Below are positions 34,580 to 44,688 of a stretch of DNA of 64,000 nucleotides, piece after piece. Origin of the DNA: Hemibagrus wyckioides (Eukaryota; Chordata; Actinopteri; Siluriformes; Bagridae); the NCBI RefSeq assembly GCF_019097595.1, contig NC_080715.1, positions 1,542,073 through 1,606,072 on the forward strand, written 5' to 3'. The notes under the pieces were generated by a model. That model was given only the letters and a program-made list of their open reading frames with translations. It did not search any database and had not been told where the DNA came from. A program made the position numbers and the translations under genes. The first letter of the stretch is position 1; the number at the start of each line of letters is the position of its first letter.

Positions 34580-35429
34580 TGAGACACTAACTAGTGTGTG
34601 TTACTCTCTGATGAGTCACTTCTTGCTAGCCGGTCCACAGACTCCTGTTTCTCTCACATGTCTCAGAGGAACTGACTGAAGTGTGTGTTAGTGTAGAAGT
34701 GTGTGTTGAGTCAGTGTGTTCAGTTTTACTCCTCATGGTAGTGTGTTAACTGTGTTTACGGCCCTCACACTGATTCATCTCAGTAACCTTACCTTAAACT
34801 GGGGTGTTGCGATAGATTAGCAGCTGTTAGTGTGTGTGTGTGTGTGTGTGTGTGTCATTTTATTATTCAGTTTTTTTGTGTGTAAAAATATTCCAGTCTC
34901 ACATTGAATTAACTCATTTATTGTGACAGTTTAAACACAACCTTTGGACAGAGATTAGTTTCACAATTGTCACGAAACAGATCTGAGTTCCAGTCCTATC
35001 ATGATCCGCTAATTTTATTTATTCTTTCAGAGTTTTAGAGCCCATGCCCATGAGACAGTAGGACGTAATCACGTACCAGGAAGTAGAGTTCAGAAAACAG
35101 GAAGTACGGCAGAATTTAAAATGCAGGCTCTTAATTTGCTGTTTCCGGACCATGTGAGTAAACAGCAAACAAGAGGAGCAGCTCCTGACCACTGAGTGGC
35201 CCAGGCAGGGGAAGTGCATCACGCAGGACTTGTGTGGAGGCAGACAGAGCCAGGGACAAAGATAGAGACAGCGACAGGAAGGAAATCAGGGAGTGAAACA
35301 CTGACTGGGTGTGGATCAAAACCTGAGAGTCATTGACACCGAGGCAGGACCTGCGGGTATGATTGATTTAATGAAAGGACAGCACCAGAGGATGAGAATG
35401 TGACCAGACCACTAATGAGGACTGATATA
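34580..35429. other. Low-copy sequence; no gene seen
   Basis: One (GT)n tract at 34,831-34,855. Open frames of about 60 codons here overlap on the same strand and have no recognisable content. Confidence 0.55.
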
Positions 35430-35862
35430 CACTACCAGTCAAAAGTTTGGACACAACTAACAGTCAGTTGTTATTTTAAGACACGAAGGTCAGGTGTTCT
35501 GGAATAGTTCTTGCAAGAACAGTATTGTCAAGTGCATTTGCAAAACCCATCAAGCACCATGATGAAACTGTCTCACATGAAGACCATCCCAGTAAAGCAA
35601 GACCAAAACTGACCTCTGCTGCAGAGGAGAAGTTCATTTAGAGTCACCAGCCTCAGAAATCACCAATTAACAGCACCTCAGATTAGAGGCGTTATGAAGG
35701 CTTTACAGAGCGTCAGTAGCAGACATATCTCAATATCAACTGTTCAAAGGACATTATTGTGGATTTCGGCCGCCTTCAGCATTGTTTTACAATGTAGAGA
35801 GAAATAAACATCAGGAAACACCATGGGATTAGAAGGTGTGTCCAAACTTTTCACTGGTAGTG
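35430..35862 (+). mobile_element. Second internally deleted Tc1/mariner element
   Basis: A 433-bp element with inverted ends. The left end is CACTACCAGTCAAAAGTTTG and the right end is the reverse complement of CACTACCAGTGAAAAGTTTG. TA lies on both sides (35,428-35,429 and 35,863-35,864). The + strand keeps the N-terminal, DNA-binding part of a Tc1 transposase in broken form. It contains SSAFAKPIKHHDETVSHEDH, followed by ARPKLTSAAEEKF and a stop, then a diverged VTSLRN-like segment and ISTSTVQR near 35,735. The catalytic domain is missing entirely. The terminal repeats differ from those of the element at 32,519, so this is a different Tc1 subfamily. Confidence 0.9.
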
Positions 35863-36402
35863 TATATGAGGTTTCTGTATCTATGACACTGACAAGGAAT
35901 CCAGACCTCAGTGTACTTAATGCTGAGACAATGTTCATGAAGAGGAGAGCACCTTTCTAAGCTTATACGCTTGCATTGGTTGTTACATACAAGTGTTGTT
36001 GGAGTTCAGGACAATTTCCATGACTGCTCGACCTCTGCAAAGTTCTGACAGGATAAATGTCAATGCAGGACTTTCATGTATTATAAAAATACATAAAAAA
36101 AAACTACCTAAAAAATTTTGTAAATAGACGGCAGCTGAAGTCATCTCCACATGCTGAGGCCTTATGTGCCACAAGGGTAGAAGCTAAAGTGACCAGAAGC
36201 TGAGTGGAATAGTTGACAGAAGACTGACAGTAAAGAAGAAACACAGAGTGTGATTGGTGCTAGGGATTGAGACTAGAGAAGCTCAGTGACCTGAATCCCA
36301 GTGAGCAAGAAGCAGAACCTGATGCTAAGGAAGGCAGAAGACCTAAGCTGAACCTGATGTTCTAGACGGCTTGGGAAATTAGGGAAGGTGACCAAGAACA
36401 GG
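35863..36402. other. Low-copy sequence; no gene seen
   Basis: No tandem structure. The right half (36,180-36,400) is purine-rich on the + strand. No ORF with recognisable content. Confidence 0.5.
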
Positions 36403-36645
36403 AAGAAGAAGCCTTTATATGTGTCACATATACATTACAGCACAGTGAAATTCTTTTCTTTGCATTTCCCAGCCCAGGATGTTGGGATCAGAGCACAGGG
36501 TCAGACATGATACAACACCCCAGAGCAGAAAGGGTTAAGGGACTTGCTCAGGGGCTTAACAGTGGCAACTTGGCGTTGCTATGGCTCGAACTCCAACTTT
36601 TCCACCATCAACAACCAAGAAGCTTAACTGTTTGATCCATTACTG
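36403..36645 (-). mobile_element. tRNA-derived SINE, reverse orientation
   Basis: In reverse complement this reads as a tRNA-like head with a GGTTCAAGCC-type B box (here diverged, rc of GGCTCGAACT near 36,583) and a region equivalent to GGTTAAGG. A body follows with TTGAGCAAGGCCCTTAACCC-like and TCAGACCCTGTGCTCTGA-like parts. It ends in AAAGAATTTCACTGTGCTG and a tail related to GTGACAAATAAAGGC, here the rc of GCCTTTATATGTGTCAC at 36,411-36,427. The same family occurs on the opposite strand at 40,495-40,692. Such elements are common in catfish and other fishes. The family name was not determined. Confidence 0.75.
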
Positions 36646-37059
36646 TCCTGGTGCAGAGAAGGAAATATGCTAGGAGCTGAATCAGTGCCGTATTCAGGAA
36701 CAGGTATAAAGCCAGAAGTAGACAAAAAGACAAGCAACAGAATTATGGGTACTGTTTCATCTAGCAACAGGAATAGTGGATGCTGGGTAGAGCTATGATG
36801 GAGGCAGTGGATGGAAGACTGGGCTCTAAGGTGCATGATGTAGGTAGGTTACTGCTGATAGTCATGGTTGGGTCTGAGGAAACATCTAAAGGTGTAGCAA
36901 AGTCTAGCAAGTTGCAAGGCATGTGAGGTATAAATTCACAACATAGTATACCTGTACTGGCATAATTTGGCACACCAAGGCCAGGTTAGGCAATGAAGTG
37001 GGATTTGAAAATAAAGGGGTTTTCTGAGAATTTTGGGTTAGCAGAATTCTGTGGTTCTG
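36646..37059. other. Low-copy sequence; no gene seen
   Basis: Two overlapping minus-strand frames of 70 codons have no recognisable content. No repeats noted. Confidence 0.5.
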
Positions 37060-37440
37060 AATTCTGAGCAGAAGTCTGTTGACAGACCAGGGTTCTCAGA
37101 CTCTGTAGGTTGGACAAAGTTTTCAGTACATGTTAGAGTAGCACTGTTATCAGAACCTGTTTGTGGAGCAGGGTTCTCAAAGCCTGTGAGCAGAGATCAA
37201 TTTTAGAGCCTGTTGGAAGAGCAAGGTTCTCAAAGACTGTTGGAATAGCAGAGTTCGTTAAAGACTGTCGGAAGAGAGAGGTCTCAAAACAGAGCAGGGT
37301 TCTCAAAGCCTGGGGGCAGAGATCAGTCTCAGATCCTGTTGGAAGATCAGGGTTCTCAAAGACTATTGGAAGAGAGAGGTCTCCAAACCTGTTGACAGAG
37401 CAGGGATCAGGTGGTCAGGTGGCAGGTTAGGGTTCTCAGG
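37060..37440 (+). repeat. Degenerate minisatellite, motif CAGGGTTCTCAAAGCCTG
   Basis: The phrases GGTTCTCAAAG, CTGTTGGAAGA, GCAGAGATCA and GAGAGAGGTCTC recur in order. Two larger blocks, beginning with GGGTTCTCAA at 37,171 and 37,297, are about 126 bp apart and align along most of their length. A weaker earlier copy starts near 37,088. Its open frame of 89 codons is explained by the repeat. Confidence 0.75.
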
Positions 37441-38154
37441 CTTCATCAGAGAAGCAGTGGTCCTGACCCATTAACCAAGGATCTGTGAAGAATGTAATTT
37501 CAGTTCACTGGAATTTATGTGTCAACATCATGCTTGACCATAATGTGTAATCTAAACCCATTAATATTGTACTACATCATCTGTTCCATAACCACTTCAG
37601 ATTTATTTAATTTCCATACCATGCGGTAACCAGATTCATCTCATCTTTCCTAAATAACCTTCTAGCATCATCCTGCAAATAATAAACAGAAACCACTCAT
37701 TGGAGCATCAGTTAGCCATGACTAGGAAAAGAGTAAATATAGCAAGTTGTCTAAACATTTAAAAGGGGAATCTGATTAAGAACATAAACTACTAGTGAGT
37801 AAAAGTGATGCTGTACTGACCTCTTCCTGATTAGCACATCATCTGCATCTTGTGTTGTTTTGTGCACCTGCATTTAGTAATACTTCCCACTCACAAGTTC
37901 ATGAGTGATGGGATCACAATAGCTTCTTTGGACACCATGAACCATCTCTGTCATTTATTAGGGCTGAGTTCATGTCATAAACCACTTTCTATCCTACTCT
38001 ACTAGATCCAAAGGTCACAGGAGCCCCCCTTTTTTAGCATGTGACCTAGCCAAAGATAGGGGTGAGTTCTCTTCACATGCTGGATGCAGTGATGTCATGA
38101 TCCTTCTTAACATTTTAATGGAGGTCCAGTAAAGTGATGAAAGAGTTAAAAGGG
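37441..38154. other. Low-copy sequence; no gene seen
   Basis: AT-leaning sequence without tandem structure or a recognisable coding segment. Confidence 0.5.
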
Positions 38155-38170
38155 TTGTGTGTGTGTGTGT

Positions 38171-38211
<41 letters not shown>
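38155..38211. repeat. (GT)n microsatellite, 57 bp
   Basis: Nearly perfect GT repeat with one TATG interruption near 38,174. Confidence 0.97.
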
Positions 38212-39551
38212 GCAGAAAACAGAGAACAGTAAACACTCTCCCAGACCACATCATAGTCCCCAAGCCAAAATGGAGACAAGATGTGTGGAGTTTATTGGCC
38301 TAACAGTGAAACAAATTAACCAGTTTTAACAAACAAAGGAACATTTACTGCAATTTTTTAACTCTACACTGTTGTTGCTGTTGTTTTTGTTGTCGTGATC
38401 GAAGCTGTGTGAAGAGTTTTGGAAGTAGTGAGTCACGTTACTTCAGAGTCTTCAGAGGAAATGCTGACATTGTGGTGAAGTTTCTGTCGTGATTAAAATA
38501 AATTGTCAGGGAGGAATCAAATGATGATTGTCGTAACCTTTCGGTGTTCAACACTTACAGTAAGATGTTCCGTCATCATTTAGAAAAAAACAAAACAACA
38601 CACCTTCACACACTAGACTGTGACTAACACCGTTTCAGCCATGTGCAAAGCATTTTAATGATCACAGAATCTCGAACAGTCTCATCATCACACAACTGTA
38701 CAAATGTAGACAAGCCGGCTTTATGTAAATATGATAATGCGTAAAGGATAAAGATGAATGTATTTGTAAAAACAATCTCTAAAAGAAGTTAAATTGTTAA
38801 TGCATCCATAATCAGAGGGTGGAACGGTCAGCTGAGCGTTCTGTCCACACTGAGCTCCCTGACCTGCAGCGTAGTGAAGGACCTCAGGCGTTCCAGCTAT
38901 AGACTTTTCTCTCTGTCGTGGTCAAAGAAATGCTTCTGCTCTCGAACAGCAAACACAGCGAGAATGAGGAGGAGCTTCATCCTGCAGGTCATTCCAGGCT
39001 TTAACCAGGACAGCATAGAGGACGTGGACTGTTCTGGTGGTCCTGTCTGCATGACTTCCACTTCCTCATCCTGATTCTGCACACCACATATTACACTAAA
39101 AACTACACACAAATACACCTTTATTCATAAAATCTGCATTCATATATTAGATATTTATGTTCAATATATATGTATATATATATATATATCCATTTCCTTT
39201 GCTACCTGTACAGGCAAATCTATTTTTATGACTGTGGTTTCTGTGTATGGTTGTTTACCTGACAAATAAAGTTGATACTAGACAAGAACACTGAAATCTG
39301 AATAAACCTGTTCTGAATTCAGGGCAGCTATAAAGTTAGGGCCGTGGTTCACACATACCTTTAATTACACTTCATTAGCACGAGTTCAGCAGCTTGTTAC
39401 AGTTCTTATAAGATATTTATTTTAATAACAGCCATAAATTCAGCTTTGATACTCTGCTAATTATAATGAAAGTTTATTACGATCAGTTATTTAATAGCGT
39501 CATAAAGATCACAAGAGCTTCACTTTAGGATCAGCTGAGCCTGCAGGAGAG
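38212..39551. other. Low-copy sequence; no confident gene
   Basis: Includes a (TA)n tract at 39,164-39,189. A minus-strand frame at 38,897-39,118 has a hydrophobic MKLLLILAVFAV stretch and is listed as a weak candidate in the findings. Nothing else is recognisable. Confidence 0.5.
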
Positions 39552-39579
39552 ACTCTGTCTGTCTGTCTGTTTGTCTGTC

Positions 39580-39627
<48 letters not shown>

Positions 39628-39634
39628 CGTGTGT
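39552..39634. repeat. Compound (TGTC)n(TC)n(TG)n microsatellite
   Basis: TCTG/TCTGTT units, then a long CT run (39,585-39,616), then TG with a single C. Confidence 0.95.
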
Positions 39635-39806
39635 ATTAAATATATTAGCATGTGTTTTGCAGTGTGTTGTGGTGGATGTGTACCCCAGCAGCAGTGGTGG
39701 TGGTGGAGCTGGTGTTATGGTGATGGTGGATGTGCACACAGCTGTGCTGCTGATGTTTCCAGCAGGCGAGCGTGAGGATGTAGTGGCCGTGAGGTCAGTC
39801 AGTGCG

Positions 39807-40090
39807 GTGTGTGTGTGTGTGTGTGTGTGTGTTTGTACAGGGAGGGAGGTGAGGAGGAACACACCCTCACTGTGGCTTCTCCTGAACTCTACACACACGG
39901 GAATATTAAAGAGCCGCTCGGAGCTCGGCTTCACCACTGCAGCTTACTGGCTGCTCCAGAGCCAGATACAACCGCAGCTCTGAGCACTCGTTCATTCTGT
40001 ACTACTGAGACATCAACTCTCATCAAAACACGCTACGCCACAACACGTGTGCACTTCAGAGAGAGTGTGTGTGTGTGTGTGTATGTGTGT
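39807..40090. repeat. Two (GT)n microsatellites
   Basis: (GT)n at 39,807-39,832 and (GT)n with one TA step at 40,065-40,090. The sequence between them is ordinary, with no recognisable gene. Confidence 0.9.
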
Positions 40091-40414
40091 TTACCAGCTG
40101 CTTTACAAATTTGACTTGTTTATTTTTTTTAGTTGACCCCAAAACTGTGCACTAACATTCTGGACTTTCTGGATATTTTCTCATGTCCTTTATACGCTAC
40201 TTGGTACACTAAATGAGTCACTGCCTGATATCTTTATCAGTTTCTCTTTAGCTCTTTCTGTCTTTTATTCCTGTCTTTTTCTTTTCCTTGGTTAGATATC
40301 ACTCCACACCTCATCTTCTTCTGCCTCTCTTCTCTCAGTCGGTCTCTCTTGAAAACATGGACCAGACTATGATCATGACTGTACCTACAGACAGAAGTGT
40401 GTGAATGTGTTCCT

Positions 40415-40487
40415 CCAGCAGGGGGAGTGGTCATGGTTGACCCTGTCCTCTGACCCTGACTTCCTAACAAGCTGGTATATGTGAAAA
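40415..40487 (+). mobile_element. Truncated SINE fragment (3' half)
   Basis: GTCATGGTTGACCCTGTCCT, CTGACCCTGACTTC and CTAACAAGCTGGTATATGTG correspond to the middle and 3' part of the same SINE family as the neighbouring full copy. The tRNA-like head is missing. It lies directly upstream of the next SINE copy. Confidence 0.6.
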
Positions 40488-40494
40488 TCTTTTA

Positions 40495-40692
40495 GGGGGT
40501 AGTGGAAGCTCAAGTGGTTAAGGCTGTGGGTTGTTCATTGTAAGATCAGGGTTCAAGCCTCAGCACCACCAAGCTGCCACCAAGGCCCCCAAACTCCCCC
40601 TGCTCCCCCATGACCCTGACATGGCTGACCCTGTGCTCTGACCCCAATCCTTCAGGAACTTCACTGTGACCAGTAAAGGCTACTTAACTTAA
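40495..40692 (+). mobile_element. tRNA-derived SINE, forward orientation
   Basis: The head resembles RNA polymerase III promoter boxes: an A-box-like AAGCTCAAGTGG at 40,506-40,517 and a B-box-like GGTTCAAGCC at 40,550-40,559. The body has CACCACCAAGCTGCCACCAA, a C-rich stretch, ACATGGCTGACCCTGTGCTC, then CTTCACTGTGACCAGTAAAG and a short tail. It is the forward counterpart of the reversed copy at 36,403-36,645. The body between 40,570 and 40,620 is shortened or diverged relative to that copy. It is probably inactive. Confidence 0.77.
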
Positions 40693-41339
40693 TTACTTCC
40701 CATCATAGAAATCCTGAGGGTCTGTCTGGAGCAGTATTGATGAGTTTACTCTGTCTTCTTCTGAGATGATGTGAGCCTTCCTAAGAAGACCAATGTGAGG
40801 TACAGTAATGACAAGCTGTGAAGAACTGAATATGCTCAGATCCTGTAAGGACCAGACCTACAGATCTGCTGACGGCGAGGAATTCTGCCTTATGAAACAG
40901 CACTTTAACATGGAACTGAGAGTAGTGAAGGTCAGATTTAGGTCAGAACAGCTGGAGAACAACTTTGCATAAGACAACAACAGGGCTGTCAGGCTGCGAC
41001 TTCAAACAGAAACCCCACACACCTGCCTCCCTCAACCTGGCTGAACCAGTTTTACTCTGCATTTAACTAAAGATCATATCTTGTCATTTTCAGAGCAGGA
41101 AAAGCTTGGATGGATTGATGGAATCCACAGTTTATATTCAGCAGGTAATGGTGCATTGTCAATGTCTTGTTAAATCTGCAACACACACTACACAAACAGA
41201 GAAGCACATCAGAATCAAGCACCGACTTCCCAATTCCCACTTCCGAGTTCAGTTGAATGCAGCATTACTACCAGCAGGACCTTCAATCACCCCTTCACAC
41301 CTATCCTACCTCCACATCAACATCATCTCTCACCACTCC
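40693..41339. other. Low-copy sequence; no gene seen
   Basis: No tandem repeats and no recognisable coding segment. The right edge may already belong to the retrotransposon relic. Confidence 0.5.
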
Positions 41340-41706
41340 TGAACTTCCTTCACAAAATGATCACGTATACAGACGACACAACGGCTGGATCTCACCTGCA
41401 CCAAAGTTCAGACTACTTGTGGAAGTGGAAGTAAAACATCCAACAGAATGGCGTGACCACAACAACTTTGACCTTCCTCAAGCATCCCTCTACCTGACCA
41501 TCAACACCACCAAGGCTGGATTCTTTTCTGTTTTCTGAGAATCACCATCTCAATGAAATGGACCAACAGCAACACCATCCTAAAGAAATCACAGCAAAGA
41601 CAGATATTTCTACGCCAGCTCAGCTCATCCTCAGCCATCCTGGAGAGTGAGCTCACTACCTTCATCACAGATTGACCCTCCAGTCCAGAGTGCAGTGTGT
41701 AGTCCA
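41340..41706 (+). mobile_element. Non-LTR retrotransposon reverse-transcriptase relic
   Basis: Broken + strand coding remnants in RT order. ITYTDDTT near 41,360 corresponds to the Y-x-DD catalytic motif of reverse transcriptase. LTINTTKAGFF near 41,490-41,528 corresponds to the conserved N-T-x-K-T segment. ISMKWTNSNTILKKSQQRQ then IFLRQLSS...ILE at 41,545-41,650 corresponds to the W-x-x-N-T-x-x-L-x-K-K-A-Q-Q-R and Y-F-L-R-x-L segment that follows in CR1/L2/Rex-type LINEs. Frameshifts and stops separate the pieces. The clade is not assigned. Support is from motif order, not a database hit. Confidence 0.6.
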
Positions 41707-42226
41707 CTCAGGTGAGAAGATCATTAGTTGTGAACTCATAGACTTTTAAACCATTACATCTGGATTTAACTTCTTAACCAGTTACACTCCAGTTAATAGA
41801 AGCTAGTAGTTTAACCCTAACCCTAGCTCCATGGACTCCACCTCCACCATCTATTTCCCCCTGTCTCTCTCTATCCCTGTCTTTTGTTCCACATCTCTTG
41901 TTCTTAATCTATCTCTTTATCTCTTTCTCCTCTTTTTCTTACACTTTTTTTGCTCCACCCCTCTCCGTCTCTCTTTTTTTGTCATTTTAGCTTTATCCTT
42001 ATTCATGATACCTGTTTATCTTTCTCTTTACATCCCCCTCACTTTCTCTCTCTTGTTCTACTTCTAACCTCCTTCTTCCTTTTTTTACTCTATACTTTCT
42101 ATTTTTTATTCTAACCCATAAAAAGCATACATGTTATGTGTGTAATTACATAAATTGCTAAAAAAAATCATTTTGTTAGGAACAGAGCCTAATAAAATAC
42201 TCAGTGTGAATGGTGTTAGAACAGAT
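41707..42226 (+). other. Pyrimidine-rich tract (41,826-42,115), no gene
   Basis: About 290 bp of C/T-dominated + strand sequence, many CTCTCT and CTTTTTT runs, lacking a clean repeat unit. A short TAACCCTAACCC occurs at about 41,813-41,824. The 78-codon hydrophobic frame here is produced by the T-rich composition. Confidence 0.7.
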
Positions 42227-42278
42227 TGTGTGCGTGTGTGCACGCGTGTGTGTGTGCGTGCGTGTGTGTGCGCGTGTT
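42227..42278. repeat. Alternating purine-pyrimidine tract (GT/GC)n
   Basis: About 52 bp of almost strictly alternating purine and pyrimidine with several CGCG/GCGTG steps. This composition favours Z-DNA. Confidence 0.9.
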
Positions 42279-42639
42279 TGTTAAAACATCATGATGAATG
42301 GCTAGCAGTGCACGCTTCATCGGAGTGAAGAGTCTTAAAGTCACATGACCGTGTCACTGCAGGTGAGCTGACGTCCTCCGTCCTGTCATCAGGTGATTTT
42401 CCCTCTTGCGCTGACGCTCGCTCCCGTAAAACGGTGTGAGGACAGAGAAACGTCGTCAGGCCTGAGAGAAAGCCAAGAGAAAAAAAAAGAAAAGGAGCTC
42501 TGTGAACCACAGAAAGATTGTGTTTTATGGTTTTACTGACTGGCATATGGAGAGCAGGTGTGTGTGAGTCAGAGCTCACGGTGAGGGATGGAGATGCCCT
42601 CTACAGGACTGCCCAGGAATTACAACACAATCAGACACC
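42279..42639. other. Low-copy sequence; no gene seen
   Basis: A minus-strand frame of 96 codons (42,289-42,579) has no recognisable content. No repeats. Confidence 0.5.
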
Positions 42640-42860
42640 ATGAGTATATACCCCACCATTTATACCACCATTTACACCACCATCACACACCACTAACACA
42701 CACCACCATTTATATCACTAACACACACCACCATTTATATCACTAACACACACCACCATTTATATCACCATCACACACCACCATCACACACCATGAGTAT
42801 ATTCACTACCATTTACACCACCATCACACACCACCACATACCCCCCCATCACACACCACT
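42640..42860 (+). repeat. Short minisatellite, 25-bp unit
   Basis: CACCACCATTTATATCAC units start at 42,701, 42,726 and 42,751, giving a 25-bp period. They are flanked by degenerate ACCACCATCACACACCA variants from about 42,650 to 42,860. Confidence 0.85.
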
Positions 42861-42954
42861 GAGACATCACTCAGCCAATCAGAATGCAGCATACTGCACT
42901 GTGCCCTGAAGCATTACAATAAGTTTATAAAAGGAAATTGAGCAGTTACACATA

Positions 42955-43145
42955 GTGTGTGTGTGTGTGTGTATGTGTGTGTGTGTGTGTGTGTGTGAGG
43001 GCTCAGAAAGGTCAGGCTGACTTTTAGGATCAGGATTTATAAGGTTATTTGTCTATCATTTATATTCTATTCAATAGCAGGAGCTGCTTAGAAACCCAAG
43101 AGTCCTACAAAGCATTCCACCCACACACACACACACACACACACA
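42955..43145. repeat. (GT)n and (CA)n microsatellites
   Basis: (GT)n at 42,955-42,997 with one TA step, and (CA)n at 43,121-43,145. They are opposite in strand and 120 bp apart. Confidence 0.93.
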
Positions 43146-43317
43146 GTTACAATTTTAGCAAGATCTCTGACTGTTATTAAGTGCTGACACTGGAGACTCC
43201 TTCCATACATGTTCCATAAACATCTCCTTACAGGAAGGGGCGGAGTTCAGTTGTGTTCTTACTGCAATTAAACCAAGAATACAACAATTATTAATTAATA
43301 CAATAATGTTCATTATA

Positions 43318-43318
43318 A

Positions 43319-43374
<56 letters not shown>

Positions 43375-43408
43375 CATTATTATTATTATTATTATTATCA
43401 TTATTATT
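43318..43408. repeat. (ATT)n microsatellite, 91 bp
   Basis: About 30 ATT trinucleotides with two ATC interruptions (near 43,375 and 43,399). Confidence 0.97.
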
Positions 43409-43911
43409 GCTGACAACAATGTGATTAAAACTAAAATATTTAAGAGTTTTTTTAGTTTTAAATTTGAGTTTTTTATTATTCAGTTTTTATCGGCTTCGAG
43501 CACATGGACCGCTTCATGGACTGCACATGTTGATTGTTGTACATGTTTGATGGTCCAGATTTGGTCAAATCTATCAGAATATTGTCTGATCACATGCTTG
43601 AAAAGAAGAGATTAGAGATTGGTTGAATTTATAGGTTGAATTATTTTGTAATTTAATTCATTTTGACTTTTATTCGTTACTTGTTAGTTTATATAGAGAA
43701 TGTTTTACATGTGTAGATAGACCAGTAGTTTTATTACAGAAAATATTAACAGTGTAAAAGTCCAAAATAAAAAAGATAAACCAGCAGACTGAGCTGAAAC
43801 ACAGCAGTCCAGCTCTTAATCCCTCTGTCACTCGGTCCAGTGCAGAAAAACAAACCTGGCTTTAATGACATGTATCATTCCAACTTTCTGTCATTACTAA
43901 CCTTTAAATGT

Positions 43912-43945
<34 letters not shown>

Positions 43946-44364
43946 ATATGGCTCCATTTTCCAGAGAGTTCCCTTTATTCCCGTTAAAACCGTCCCATTG
44001 AAACTCTCATTAAAATAAATGCCCATTTTTTCACTGGACAGTGTAGAGTGTGTGTCCACACACACACATACACACACACACACAAACACTGCTCTGTTAA
44101 AATGAGACACATCACATTTATGTTAAAAGCAGGAACATGATGGAGAATGCTGTAATGTGTTACTCTAAGATATATTAAAGAAGAAGAAGAATTTAGGATT
44201 GATTTAGGATGAACTTTTGAGAGTCATATATCTTATAAATATTTACACAAATTTATATTATTTATATAATATTTATACCAATTTATACAAATTATAACAC
44301 ACCATCATTACACACAAAAAAGCAATACATTTATTGATGAAACAAACCGCATAACCAAATTGGC
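43409..44364. other. AT-rich low-copy sequence; no gene seen
   Basis: (CA)n tracts at 43,914-43,943 and near 44,057-44,083. Open frames across these tracts are low-complexity. Nothing recognisable. Confidence 0.5.

Positions 44365-44419
<55 letters not shown>
44365..44419. repeat. (AAT)n microsatellite, 55 bp
   Basis: Perfect ATA/ATA trinucleotide run. Confidence 0.97.
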
Positions 44420-44421
<2 letters not shown>

Positions 44422-44436
44422 TTTACATTATTTCCT

Positions 44437-44625
44437 GTCCAGTGTCACCCAAATGAGGATGAGGTTCCCTTCTGAGCCTAGTTCCTCTCCAGGTTTCTTC
44501 CTCAGATCATCTCAGGGAGTTTTTCCTCACCACTGTCACCTCAGGCTTCTCATTAGGGATAAAATAATAACTTAACTTTAAACTTTTATGTTTCTATTTT
44601 TAATATCGCTACACAAATAAATATA
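44437..44625 (+). repeat. Common teleost interspersed repeat fragment
   Basis: Contains CCCAAATGAGGATGAGGTTC, GGTTTCTTCCTCAGATCATC, TCAGGGAGTTTTTCCTCACC and CTCATTAGGGATAAA in the order of a repeat that I recall as widespread in fish genomes. That repeat normally ends in a CGCTATACAAATAAA-like tail, and TATCGCTACACAAATAAATA is seen here at about 44,604-44,623. It carries no coding sequence. The transposon class is not assigned. Confidence 0.6.
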
Positions 44626-44636
44626 ATACAATTTAA

Positions 44637-44637
<1 letters not shown>

Positions 44638-44688
<51 letters not shown>
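44638..44688. repeat. (TAA)n microsatellite, 51 bp
   Basis: Perfect TAA run directly after the interspersed repeat's A-rich tail. A tail expanding into a microsatellite is a plausible origin. Confidence 0.97.

Noticed and set aside
39621..39983. Possible exon with VVVDVYPSSSGGGG stretch
   Set aside because: The frame runs into the neighbouring GT microsatellites and is low-complexity. An equally long antisense frame exists and no splice sites stand out.
41813..41824. Interstitial telomere repeat (TAACCC)2
   Set aside because: Only two units, within chance expectation in an 18-kb stretch.
41831..42067. Hydrophobic 78-codon frame suggesting a membrane protein
   Set aside because: Produced by a pyrimidine-rich tract. 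Leu/Phe/Ser content is what CT-rich DNA encodes by chance.
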